A stretch of DNA of 60,053 nucleotides from Lachnospiraceae bacterium UBA5902. GTDB taxonomy: Bacteria > Bacillota > Clostridia > Lachnospirales > Lachnospiraceae. A program made the translations under genes and the position numbers. The notes beneath the pieces were generated by a model. It was not told where the DNA came from. It did not search any database and worked only from the letters and a program-made list of their open reading frames with translations. The first letter of the stretch is position 1, and each line of letters opens with the position of its first letter. The stretch spans positions 2,652-62,704 of the forward strand of contig DJEI01000098.1 of NCBI GenBank assembly GCA_002431865.1. The letters run 5' to 3'. This document shows positions 26,252-33,876 of the stretch, piece by piece.

Positions 26252-26669
26252 CCCCTGTCACATACGCTATATAACCAAGTAGAACCGGTACCGACATGTG
26301 CATCCGCACGCCCTTCGTCCGTTCTGCTTCTGACAAAAGCAACATTTTTCTGCGTTTCGCCAGTATAACCGCCAGCTTTCCAACTGCCAGTCCACCTGCA
26401 AATATGCAGGTATACAGAAGCACATTCCACACTTCTTTGCCTATAAATGCACCAATCGCGCAAAACAGCTTTACATCCCCGGCACCCAATACCCGAATCC
26501 AGAACAGCCCATACAGGGTCGCAAACCCAATCAGCATGCCTTGTCCACCTGCCAGAAGTCCTTCCACGCCATGTGCATACCCCTGCAGCAGGAACCCGCA
26601 GCCAATCATACATAGGCAAAACCGGTTCGGAATTTTATACGTTCTAAGGTCCACTACGACCGCACCCAA
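26232..26669 (-). CDS. TadV/CpaA prepilin peptidase (A24 family)
   Basis: Membrane aspartyl peptidase of family A24, 145 residues from the TTG at 26667-26669. The catalytic Asp residues are in VVVDLRTYKIPN and GAGDVKL; about four hydrophobic helices. It should process the Flp pilin and the TadE proteins encoded downstream. The TTG has no ribosome site. The only good one, AAAAGGAGG, lies 6 bases before an in-frame ATC (26697-26699), which would add the hydrophobic residues IWNVILGIWL expected at the start of the first helix. Translation from ATC, or an ATG-to-ATC change, should be considered. First gene of the Tad operon. Confidence 0.88.
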   Translation of the reverse strand: MGAVVVDLRTYKIPNRFCLCMIGCGFLLQGYAHGVEGLLAGGQGMLIGFATLYGLFWIRVLGAGDVKLFCAIGAFIGKEVWNVLLYTCIFAGGLAVGKLAVILAKRRKMLLLSEAERTKGVRMHMSVPVLLGYIAYVTGGVSIGI

Positions 26670-26733
26670 TAACCATATACCAAGTATAACGTTCCAGATT
26701 GCGCACCTCCTTTTCTGTGCAAAAACACGGTTC

Positions 26734-26893
26734 CAATCATGCAGTTTTCCAAATTATTCGTTCACATAGCTTATAAAATTCCTAAAAAAGGCAGAGCTTA
26801 ACACACGCATAGTTATTCACAAACTCTGCAAATTCTTTGTTGGGTAATTCCATTGAAATTCGTAAAACAAATAATTGGAAAACGTTATGATTG
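26734..26893 (-). repeat. 160-base element with long inverted ends in Tad leader
   Basis: The arms 26734-26763 (plus strand CAATCAT, gca, GTTTTCC, AAATTATTCGTT) and 26864-26893 (AAACAAATAATT, GGAAAAC, gtt, ATGATTG) are reverse complements. They give an outer 7-base helix, a 3x3 internal loop, then 7 plus about 12 pairs with one bulge. The ~100-base interior contains the terminator-like hairpin. It could be a structured regulatory leader RNA or a small non-autonomous mobile element (MITE); no target-site duplication is evident. Confidence 0.65.
26783..26829 (-). terminator. terminator-like hairpin inside the Tad leader
   Basis: On the minus strand GCAGAGTTTG (26820-26829) pairs with TTAAGCTCTGC (26791-26801) over 10 positions, two of them wobble, with a loop of about 19 bases, followed by CTTTTTTAG. 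It lies between promoter and first gene of the operon, so it would act as an attenuator. Confidence 0.6.
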
Positions 26894-26950
26894 TTACTTT
26901 TTCGACTGTGACCGAACTACGCCAGAACAACGATTCTCGACCACGAGCTG

Positions 26951-26980
26951 ACTATACCACGGCTGGATAGATTTTGTAAA
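26951..26980 (-). promoter_or_regulatory. promoter of the Tad pilus operon
   Basis: Minus strand: TTTACA (26975-26980) and TATAGT (26951-26956) with an 18-base spacer (17 if TTACAA is taken). Transcription would begin near 26944, leaving a leader of about 240 bases before the prepilin-peptidase gene. Confidence 0.65.
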
Positions 26981-27021
26981 GCGTAATTTTGGAACATTTG
27001 CGGGAACCCGCATAAATACTA

Positions 27022-27054
27022 GAAAAAATGGGCAAAACTTTTTTTATTTTGCCC
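27022..27054 (-). terminator. terminator overlapping the 3' end of the radical SAM gene
   Basis: Minus strand: GGGCAAAA (27047-27054), loop, TTTTGCCC (27030-27037), then ATTTTTTC. The first arm encodes the last codons of the radical SAM gene (Trp-Ala-Lys) and the TAA stop lies in the loop. Confidence 0.85.
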
Positions 27055-28306
27055 ATGTACCCTGTTCTCTTTTTTCATTTTTCATCTTCTGGTGAAGGGT
27101 ATTTAACACCTGTCGTTTGTTCCCCGACCAAAGCGGCGCAGCTAAAATATTTTTCGGTCCGTCGCCAGTGACACGATGAATCACAATATCGTCCGGAATC
27201 ACTTCCAGACATTTGATAACAAGCTCAATATATTCATCCTGTGACAGCACTTCGAAGCTGCCTGCCTCATAATCCTCGCACAGATCCGTGCCACGCAGCA
27301 CATGCAGCAGCTGCAGCTTGATTCCAAAAGGTTTTGCCTGCTGTCCACACACATACCGCACCGTCGCAAGCATATCATCCTCCGTCTCTCCCGGCAACCC
27401 CAAGATCACATGTGTAATATACGGAATATCAATATCCGCAAGTGCATGAATGGCTGCCTCATAAGTAGAACGCTGATATCCCCGGCGGATATATTCCGCT
27501 GTTGTTTCATGCATCGTCTGCAGTCCAAGCTCAATCCAGATGAATTTTCCCTGTACGGCATACTCCTTTTGCAATCTTCCGAGTATCGAAATAACCGTCT
27601 CTGCATTTCCAGACTGATTCTCCACTGCAGTCATCTCGGCTTTTTTTGTAGCTACCGATACTCCCGGAATCCCCAGACAATCCGGTCTTGTCGCAATACT
27701 GATTCCGACCACCGACTCCTCTTCCAACGCATCCCGCCAGATGCGTTCTAAGTATGCCGGATCGCCAAAGGTGTTCGTGTATGCCTGAAAATAAATGACG
27801 AACTTCTCTCCGACCTTCTTGTGGAACTTCGCCATGCCCCGCTCAATCTGCCGCTTGACATCAAGCGTTTTCCGCTCCACATCCACGCAGCTTCCCCGGC
27901 GCTCATATTCCTTATGATAAACCTCTGTCGATGCCCCGCGTGAATCCCGTTTCGACCGGTGTTCGTACACGCAACCATCCACTGAAGCTCCGCCATGTAA
28001 ATTCCGCTGTGATCGGTGCTCGTACACACAATCTGCCATCGTGACACCCGCTCCAGTTGGAGTACCTACCGCGCTCTGTCCATCCTGCCTGCCACCACCC
28101 ATGATTGGCACCGCAAAATCGCCGCTTCCGCCGGCACTACAAAAAATACACCCACGTTCGCCAAGTGTACCATCACGGTTCGGGCAGGTAAGCCCTGCGT
28201 CAACCGCAATCTTGTACACCTTCTGTCCATAGGTGTATTTCATATATGCATCCAATGAATAATACGGCTTATCCAGCCATTTTTCCTGTCTCATAATTTC
28301 TACCAC
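27044..28306 (-). CDS. TIGR01212-type radical SAM protein (YtqA-like) with a repeat insert
   Basis: Radical SAM enzyme of the YtqA/YhcC family, 420 residues. The iron-sulfur cysteines are in TCPNRDGT and GCIFCS near residues 36-52. Later motifs KFVIYFQAYTNTFGDP and ILGLPGETEDDM fit the family. Members I know are about 300-320 residues; here about 80-90 extra residues sit between GGSGDFA and the helix ERGMAKFHKK. The insert includes two copies of a 19-residue unit (CVYEHRSQRNLHGGASVDG and CVYEHRSKRDSRGAS). The role of the family is unsettled (tRNA modification has been suggested). It overlaps trmL by 7 bases. Confidence 0.87.
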   Translation of the reverse strand: MVEIMRQEKWLDKPYYSLDAYMKYTYGQKVYKIAVDAGLTCPNRDGTLGERGCIFCSAGGSGDFAVPIMGGGRQDGQSAVGTPTGAGVTMADCVYEHRSQRNLHGGASVDGCVYEHRSKRDSRGASTEVYHKEYERRGSCVDVERKTLDVKRQIERGMAKFHKKVGEKFVIYFQAYTNTFGDPAYLERIWRDALEEESVVGISIATRPDCLGIPGVSVATKKAEMTAVENQSGNAETVISILGRLQKEYAVQGKFIWIELGLQTMHETTAEYIRRGYQRSTYEAAIHALADIDIPYITHVILGLPGETEDDMLATVRYVCGQQAKPFGIKLQLLHVLRGTDLCEDYEAGSFEVLSQDEYIELVIKCLEVIPDDIVIHRVTGDGPKNILAAPLWSGNKRQVLNTLHQKMKNEKREQGTWAK

Positions 28307-28791
28307 TGATAATGATGCAACTGTCCTTCTGTCTCTAATCCCGGGAAATCCAACTGTCTTAGCGCCTCATACAGTACGATACCCACTGAATTCGATAAGT
28401 TCAGAGATCGCTCGCCCGGCATCATCGGGATGCGCACGCAGGTTTCCTTATTCTGAAGCAGAATCTCCTCTGGAATTCCTCTGCTCTCAGCGCCAAACAT
28501 AATAAAGCAGTCATCCTCGTATTTCACATCGGTGTATTTCTGCTTTGATTTTGTCGTTGCCATATAAACCTTCGCGCCCGGATTCTTCGCCAGAAAATCA
28601 TTGTAATCGTCATAGCGTGTCACATCCAGACGATCCCAGTAATCCAGTCCCGCACGCTTCACCATCTTGTCATTCAATAAAAATCCAAGTGGCTCGATCA
28701 GATGCAGACGCACCCCCGTTGCCACGCAGGTACGTCCGATATTTCCTGTATTTGCCGGCATTTCCGGCTCATGTAATACGATGTTTAACAT
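28300..28791 (-). CDS. trmL: tRNA (cytidine/uridine-34 2'-O)-methyltransferase
   Basis: SPOUT-class methyltransferase, 163 residues, usual TrmL/YibK length. Signature segments are PANTGNIGRTC (motif 1), FGAESRGIPEE (motif 2) and MPGERSLNLSNSVGIV (motif 3, AdoMet-binding knot). It methylates the wobble ribose of tRNA-Leu isoacceptors in the cytoplasm. It overlaps the aminotransferase gene upstream by 7 bases and the radical SAM gene downstream by 7 bases, so the three form one tightly packed operon. Confidence 0.94.
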   Translation of the reverse strand: MLNIVLHEPEMPANTGNIGRTCVATGVRLHLIEPLGFLLNDKMVKRAGLDYWDRLDVTRYDDYNDFLAKNPGAKVYMATTKSKQKYTDVKYEDDCFIMFGAESRGIPEEILLQNKETCVRIPMMPGERSLNLSNSVGIVLYEALRQLDFPGLETEGQLHHYQW

Positions 28792-29963
28792 GTCTTTTGC
28801 TCTCTTAATCGTCCAATAAATCTCTCTAATCTTCCCATTGCCTCTTTGAGCTGCTCGATTGAGTATGCATACGAGATACGCAGGAAGCCCTCGCCACAGT
28901 CACCAAATGCCGTACCCGGCACAACTGCCAGCTCCTCCTCACGAAGCAGTCTCGTTGCGAATTCGTCACTCGTGATGCCAAACTCCTTGATGCATGGGAA
29001 CACATAAAATGCGCCATGCGGCTCAAAGCACGGAAGTCCAATCTCCTCGAATTTCTTCAACAGGAACCGACGTCTCTGGTCATACGACTTGCACATCTTC
29101 TCAATATCTGCATCGCCATTTTTGATCGCTTCGATAGCTGCATACTGGCTCGTCGTCGGTGCACACATGATCGCAAACTGATGGATCTTTGTCATCTGAT
29201 GTGCGATCACTTCCGGCGCAAGTGCATAGCCAAGTCTCCATCCGGTCATCGCATATGCTTTGGAGAAACCGTTGATGACGATCGTCCGTTCCTTCATGCC
29301 CGGCAGGGATGAAATCGAACAATGCTTCTGACCGCCATATGTAAGTTCCGAATAAATCTCATCGGAGATCACGTAAATATCCTTCTCCTGACAGATCTTT
29401 GCGATCGGCTCCAGATCCTCCTTCGTCATAACCGCACCTGTCGGGTTGCTTGGAAATGCAAGGATCAGGATCTTCGTCTTATCCGTAATCGCTGCAAGCA
29501 GTTCTTCCGGTGTCAGACGGAACTGATTCTCATTTTTCAACTCGATTGTAACCGGCACAGCACCAATCAGCTGTACACAAGGTACATATGATACATAGCA
29601 AGGCTCCGGGATGATAACCTCATCGCCCGGATCAAGCATGGCACGGAGTGCCACATCGATACCCTCACTGCCACCGACAGTCAGCAGTGCTTCGGTCTTA
29701 TAATCATACAATACGTTATATTTTCTCTGATACCATTTACAGATTTCCTGACGTAATTCAATCAGTCCGGAATTCGATGTATAAAATGTCCGTCCTTTTT
29801 CCAGCGAACGGATACCCTCTGATCGAACATGCCATGGTGTATCAAAATCCGGCTCACCAACACCGAGCGAGATTGCATGTGGCATCTCACTTACAATATC
29901 AAAAAACTTCCGGATTCCAGATGGCTTGATCTGTTCTATCGTTTTTGACAATGGATTTCTCAC
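28785..29963 (-). CDS. PLP-dependent class I/II aminotransferase
   Basis: 392 residues, fold type I aminotransferase. Conserved features: SLGVGEPDFDTP near the N terminus, AFPSNPTGAV (Asn for PLP O3'), YVISDEIYSELTY (Asp for pyridine N) and the PLP lysine in INGFSKAYAMTGWRLGY, with the carboxylate-binding Arg in FLRISYA. Most like the PatA/aspartate or aromatic aminotransferase group; substrate not resolved. It overlaps the stop of the Lrp-family regulator upstream by 4 bases, suggesting that the regulator controls this amino-acid gene. Confidence 0.92.
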   Translation of the reverse strand: MRNPLSKTIEQIKPSGIRKFFDIVSEMPHAISLGVGEPDFDTPWHVRSEGIRSLEKGRTFYTSNSGLIELRQEICKWYQRKYNVLYDYKTEALLTVGGSEGIDVALRAMLDPGDEVIIPEPCYVSYVPCVQLIGAVPVTIELKNENQFRLTPEELLAAITDKTKILILAFPSNPTGAVMTKEDLEPIAKICQEKDIYVISDEIYSELTYGGQKHCSISSLPGMKERTIVINGFSKAYAMTGWRLGYALAPEVIAHQMTKIHQFAIMCAPTTSQYAAIEAIKNGDADIEKMCKSYDQRRRFLLKKFEEIGLPCFEPHGAFYVFPCIKEFGITSDEFATRLLREEELAVVPGTAFGDCGEGFLRISYAYSIEQLKEAMGRLERFIGRLREQKTC

Positions 29964-30442
29964 GGTGCGATCGCCAACCTTTCGTCCTGACTTGGTGTCT
30001 GGAAAATAACACCATGGTCTTTATATTTTTTCAGTACAAAGTTCGTGGAGGTTGCAATGACATCCTCAATGATTGCCAGCTTCTCCGATACAAAATGTGA
30101 AATTTCCCGCAATGTCTTTCCCTGAATAACAACCATAAAGTCATACGCACCTGCAATCAGGTAGACCGAATGTACTTCATCGAAATTTCTGACACGATCC
30201 GCGATCTGATCGAATCCCGCTTCTCTCTGTGGTGTAACCTTAACCTCGATCATGGCTGTTACCATCTCCTCGCCAACTTTATCCCAGTCGATCATAGTAT
30301 GGTATCCACAGATGATGCTCTCGTCTTCCATCGCTTTGATATCCGCGGCTACCGTGGCTTCATCCGCGCCGATCATCGCGGCGATATCCTTCACTGTCAG
30401 TCTGCTGTCGGTTTCGAGCAGCTTCAAAATTTCATTTCTCAT
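29960..30442 (-). CDS. Lrp/AsnC family transcriptional regulator
   Basis: 160 residues from the ATG 30440-30442 (AGGAGG 8 bases upstream; a GTG one codon earlier is closer). An N-terminal winged helix (LTVKDIAAMIGADEATVAADI) and a C-terminal RAM ligand domain (MIEVKVTPQREAGFDQIADRV). Lrp/AsnC proteins sense amino acids and regulate their metabolism. It is translationally coupled to the aminotransferase gene. Confidence 0.93.
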   Translation of the reverse strand: MRNEILKLLETDSRLTVKDIAAMIGADEATVAADIKAMEDESIICGYHTMIDWDKVGEEMVTAMIEVKVTPQREAGFDQIADRVRNFDEVHSVYLIAGAYDFMVVIQGKTLREISHFVSEKLAIIEDVIATSTNFVLKKYKDHGVIFQTPSQDERLAIAP

Positions 30443-30518
30443 CACATCTACCTCCTAATATTTAGTCGCAACCTTGAATTTACATCCCGTCCATGATACA
30501 TTTGATGGAAAGATGCAA

Positions 30519-30626
30519 TTAGATTGCAGAAACAAGCAATCCAACGACCATGGCAAATACCAGTACGCCGCAGATGATTGCTGCGATTCTCTTTGTCTTC
30601 TTTTTGTTACTGAAATCAAATAACAT
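30519..30626 (-). CDS. 35-residue small membrane protein
   Basis: Short gene read directly from the gap before the Lrp gene: a basic start MLFDFSNKKKTKRIAA followed by one hydrophobic helix (IICGVLVFAMVVGLLVSAI) and TAA at 30519-30521. GGGAGGT lies 8 bases upstream of the ATG 30624-30626, which is a strong argument for translation. Topology should be N-terminus in, a single span. Function unknown. It is divergent from the plus-strand gene at 30657 with only 30 bases between the two start codons. Confidence 0.75.
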   Translation of the reverse strand: MLFDFSNKKKTKRIAAIICGVLVFAMVVGLLVSAI

Positions 30627-30656
30627 GAATTTTTACCTCCCGAAAGGATTATTTAT

Positions 30657-31280
30657 ATGCATTACATTACGATTATCATTTGTTGTTCTTTTCTAGCTTT
30701 ATGCTTCGTTATTTCGCGAAATGTCTCCCGGTTTAAGAAAACCCACGGGCAGAGCCGTAAGAGTCTTCTCGAACGCGAATCTGAAGCAAATTCCGTACGA
30801 AAGGCGGATATCTCCACCCTTCCCTATATCGAGCTCCCTCTGGATACGCTTCCCGTTGACACGCTCTCCGCATGCGGTCATTCCGGGCTTGCAGACGAAT
30901 TACATGCACTGGCAGACAAAAAAATCTTAAATCTCTCCATGTATACGAATACGGATTTAAAGATGATGTATGGTCCTGCCAACTTAGATACGTTGTCTGC
31001 CTGCGATGACGCCTACGCCGATCTGATCCTGCTTCTTAACAAAATCGGCAAAACATTACTCGAAGCAAATGACGCTTCCAGCGCCGAGCAGTTTCTATCT
31101 TATGCAGTCTCTATCGGCTCTGACATTACTGCCAGCTATACGATGCTTGCTGCCATCTATGCAGACCGACACGACGAAAGCCGTCTGGATCAACTGATTC
31201 ACAACGCAGAATCCATCACCTCTCTGTCTGGCAAAACGATCCAAATTAAGCTTCATTCTATCAAATCCGGGCTAAAATAG
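30657..31280 (+). CDS. membrane-anchored hypothetical protein with TPR-like helices
   Basis: 207 residues, no family recognised. One N-terminal membrane segment at residues 2-18, a basic linker, then a soluble part whose last 110 residues look like paired helices of TPR type (GKTLLEANDASSAEQFLSYA, then YTMLAAIYADRHDESRLDQL). The soluble part should face the cytoplasm given the basic residues after the helix. GAAAGG lies about 9 bases before the ATG. It converges on the DUF815 gene with 3 bases between stops and no visible terminator. Confidence 0.75.
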   Translation: MHYITIIICCSFLALCFVISRNVSRFKKTHGQSRKSLLERESEANSVRKADISTLPYIELPLDTLPVDTLSACGHSGLADELHALADKKILNLSMYTNTDLKMMYGPANLDTLSACDDAYADLILLLNKIGKTLLEANDASSAEQFLSYAVSIGSDITASYTMLAAIYADRHDESRLDQLIHNAESITSLSGKTIQIKLHSIKSGLK

Positions 31281-31283
31281 CAA

Positions 31284-32591
31284 TCATGCTTTTCCTAACA
31301 AATAATTCATGAACTGCTGTGCCGTACGTCCGGACACACCACCATGGGAAAGCTCCCACTTATTTGCTTCTGCTAAGAGCTCCTGCTCGGTCAGCCCAAT
31401 CTCCGGATGCTTCTTTGCAAGTCCAAGCACAATCTCGTTAAATTCATTTCTCGATGGACGAGAGTAACTGATCGTCACGCCAAAACGATTGACAAGAGAA
31501 AGCTTCTCCTGCATCGTATCCGAACGATGCATACCGTTATCTGTCTCCACATCATCACGGTCATTCCATGTCTCTTTGATCAAATGTCTGCGGTTTGAGG
31601 TTGCATAGATCAGCACATTATCCGGTTTTGTCTCAAGTCCACCCTCAATGACTGCTTTCAGATATTTATACTCTATCTCAAATTCCTCAAAGGAAAGGTC
31701 ATCCATATAAATAATGAATTTATAATTCCGGTTCTTCACATGCGATATCACAGCCGACAAGTCCTTAAACTGATGCTTGTAAATCTCAATCATACGCAAT
31801 CCCTGCTCATAATACTGGTTGATGATCGCCTTGATGCTTGTGGATTTACCGGTACCACTGTCGCCAAACAACAGACAGTTATTCGCTTTCTTCCCAAGCA
31901 CGAACGCCTCTGTATTATCTACAAGCTTCTTCTTCTGGATCTCATAACCGATCAGATCATCCAGCATTACCTTATCTGTATTCGTGATCGGAATAAACTC
32001 CAGCTCGCGTCCTTCTTCATGGCGGATACGGAATGCCTTATTCAATCCGAACATTCCAACTCCATACTGTTTATAAAATTCTGTCATAATATCAAAAATC
32101 TCATCGACACTTTCCACTTCGCTGACGCGGTCGCTGATGTCGCGCACCTTCTCGCTGACATTCTGATTATACATCTGCTCTTTCTTTGGCAGCGACTTAT
32201 AATTTGTGATCGTTGTAAAGCAGTCAATACCAAGATCTTTCTCGATCGGAGCAAAGTCAAAATGGAACAACCGCTTGAAGATCGCATAATCATTTTTTGC
32301 AAACGCATTGACCGAGCCATCGCCAGCACCGACCTTCTCACAGGTCAGCGTGAAAGAGTTCTCATTTGTAATTAGCAAAAACGCCAGATAATCCTGCCAC
32401 AGATTCCGGTTGAACCCATAGCTCGTCGCCACATCCAGAATCCGCTTGATCTGCTGGTAAATGCATGTCACCAATTCCTCTTTCGTACTCGTTTTCTTCT
32501 CCCATGCCTCGAAAATATCTGCCATGGAATACAGGATACTGTCTTGTCCTAAATCACGATATAACACTAATCCCGGCACTTCTTTATACAT
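31284..32591 (-). CDS. DUF815-family AAA ATPase
   Basis: 435 residues. The C-terminal half is a P-loop ATPase of the DUF815 family: Walker [11 protein letters not shown], Walker [15 protein letters not shown], sensor [12 protein letters not shown], and an Arg finger region [12 protein letters not shown]. The N-terminal ~200 residues are helical and unassigned. Cytoplasmic, role unknown. It follows the AI-2E-family transporter by 4 bases, with GGAGATG 7 bases before its ATG. Confidence 0.88.
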   Translation of the reverse strand: MYKEVPGLVLYRDLGQDSILYSMADIFEAWEKKTSTKEELVTCIYQQIKRILDVATSYGFNRNLWQDYLAFLLITNENSFTLTCEKVGAGDGSVNAFAKNDYAIFKRLFHFDFAPIEKDLGIDCFTTITNYKSLPKKEQMYNQNVSEKVRDISDRVSEVESVDEIFDIMTEFYKQYGVGMFGLNKAFRIRHEEGRELEFIPITNTDKVMLDDLIGYEIQKKKLVDNTEAFVLGKKANNCLLFGDSGTGKSTSIKAIINQYYEQGLRMIEIYKHQFKDLSAVISHVKNRNYKFIIYMDDLSFEEFEIEYKYLKAVIEGGLETKPDNVLIYATSNRRHLIKETWNDRDDVETDNGMHRSDTMQEKLSLVNRFGVTISYSRPSRNEFNEIVLGLAKKHPEIGLTEQELLAEANKWELSHGGVSGRTAQQFMNYLLGKA

Positions 32592-32595
32592 GTTG

Positions 32596-33834
32596 TTACA
32601 TCTCCTTGTTTTGTTTTTTACTGTCCGTTTTTTCGCCTTTTGATTTCATTGCGAACAGCCGCCTGCCTGTCGATTCAAGTGGGACTACATCGTCCGGCAC
32701 CTGTTTCTCATCAACATTAATCTCCCGTTTTTTTATTCTCCGGTACACAATTGACCGGAAATATGCATAAAGCACAGACACTAGCGGAATGAAGATAAAC
32801 ATTCCGATCACACCCATCATGTCTCCGCCGGCAATCACAGCCAGAAGCACCCAGATTGCGGGCAGATTAATGTCTCCGCCGACAAGCTTCGGATAGATAA
32901 AATAATTCTCTATAAACTGTAAAATAAAGAATAATAGCACAAACCACAGCACCTGCTCCGGGTCAACAACCAGAAGCAGAAAGCATCCGATAAAAAGTCC
33001 GATAAATGCACCAAACACCGGTATCAATGCCGTAAATGCAATCAGAACACCAATCGTAAGCGGATATTGTATGCCCGCAATTGCCATCGCAATCATGAAC
33101 ATGATACCAAGGATGATACCCTCCCGGAACTGTCCGGTAAAAAACTTGGAGAATGTCGTACTTGCAATCTTACCGAACACCATCAGCTCATCTGCCATCT
33201 TTTCCTTGAATAACGCATAGATAACAAGCTTCGTCTGCCTTCCAAGCTTCTCTTTCTGTGCCAGAATATATGCCGAAAACACAATCCCAATAAATATATT
33301 TATGACGGTACCAATGATGGATGAGAAAATAGAAACCGTCGCCGACATGATTTCTCCACCATTATCATTGAAGAACGAGAATATCTGGTCAAAATCTGGT
33401 TCAATGCCCGCAATCTTCTCCGATATTGCCGGAACATTCTTTGTATATGCAAGCGCAAGCTCCTTCGCCCGGTTTACAAATCCGGGCAAAAGCTCTTTCA
33501 CCTTTCCGACCGTATCCGCAACCTCCGGTACAACTACAAACAGCACAATCGCTATAAAAAGCAGTGCCGCGATATATGTAAGCACCATACTGATCGGGCG
33601 CCGGAACCGGTACAGACGTTTTTTTTCATTCTTGAAAATTTCCTGTTCGATTCCACGCATCGGAATATTCAACACAAACGCGATCCCACATCCGATTAAA
33701 AACGGAAGCAGCACAGAAAAAACCATACCGAAAAATCCACTTATAATATGTAGATGATTGACTACAAATATCAGAAGTACCGTAAAAGTAATAATCGCAA
33801 GTATCAATTGTACCAGATGTTTTTTGTCTTTCAT
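32596..33834 (-). CDS. AI-2E family transporter (PerM/YdbI-like)
   Basis: 412-residue polytopic membrane protein of the AI-2E exporter superfamily, about eight hydrophobic segments, with a soluble loop at about 110-170 and a charged C-terminal tail. Conserved blocks include [17 protein letters not shown] and [18 protein letters not shown]. The family exports AI-2, Na+ or Li+ in different members; the substrate here is unknown. Translation start is unusual: AGGAGG lies 30 bases upstream, and a perfect 7-base hairpin or a six-codon ORF (MTDTAD) fills the gap. Confidence 0.9.
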   Translation of the reverse strand: MKDKKHLVQLILAIITFTVLLIFVVNHLHIISGFFGMVFSVLLPFLIGCGIAFVLNIPMRGIEQEIFKNEKKRLYRFRRPISMVLTYIAALLFIAIVLFVVVPEVADTVGKVKELLPGFVNRAKELALAYTKNVPAISEKIAGIEPDFDQIFSFFNDNGGEIMSATVSIFSSIIGTVINIFIGIVFSAYILAQKEKLGRQTKLVIYALFKEKMADELMVFGKIASTTFSKFFTGQFREGIILGIMFMIAMAIAGIQYPLTIGVLIAFTALIPVFGAFIGLFIGCFLLLVVDPEQVLWFVLLFFILQFIENYFIYPKLVGGDINLPAIWVLLAVIAGGDMMGVIGMFIFIPLVSVLYAYFRSIVYRRIKKREINVDEKQVPDDVVPLESTGRRLFAMKSKGEKTDSKKQNKEM

Positions 33835-33872
33835 TCTAATCTGCTGTATCAGTCATACAGCAAACCTCCTTC
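33832..33872 (-). promoter_or_regulatory. hairpin and six-codon ORF between ribosome site and AI-2E gene start
   Basis: Minus strand order: GAAGGAGG, TTT, stem GCTGTAT (33855-33861), loop GACTG, stem ATACAGC (33843-33849), AGATTAGA, ATG (33832-33834). The stem contains an ATG 8 bases from AGGAGG that opens MTDTAD and stops (TAG) just before the transporter ATG. Either translational coupling through the mini-ORF or a folded spacer is possible. Confidence 0.7.
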
Positions 33873-33876
33873 TATT

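Larger units (their letters stand above)
26670..27021 (-). other. untranslated leader and promoter region of Tad operon
   Basis: A 350-base stretch with no convincing protein gene. In minus-strand order it holds the promoter at 26951-26980, about 50 bases of unassigned RNA, the 5' arm of a long helix (26864-26893), a 23-codon open frame without ribosome site (MELPNKEFAEFVNNYACVKL plus three residues), an internal terminator (26783-26829), the 3' arm (26734-26763) and the AAAAGGAGG site of the prepilin peptidase gene. Confidence 0.7.

Noticed and set aside
26188..26619. 143-codon minus-strand frame overlapping the prepilin peptidase
   Set aside because: Trp/Arg/Cys-rich translation without motif; the other frame holds the A24 active-site residues.
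26785..26857. 23-codon leader peptide in the Tad leader
   Set aside because: Open from an ATG near 26855 to TAG in the terminator tail, but no ribosome site precedes it; not listed as a gene.
26680..26950. c-di-GMP riboswitch in the Tad leader
   Set aside because: Expected from pilus biology, but neither GEMM-I nor GEMM-II core sequences can be found; kept only as an unassigned structured leader.
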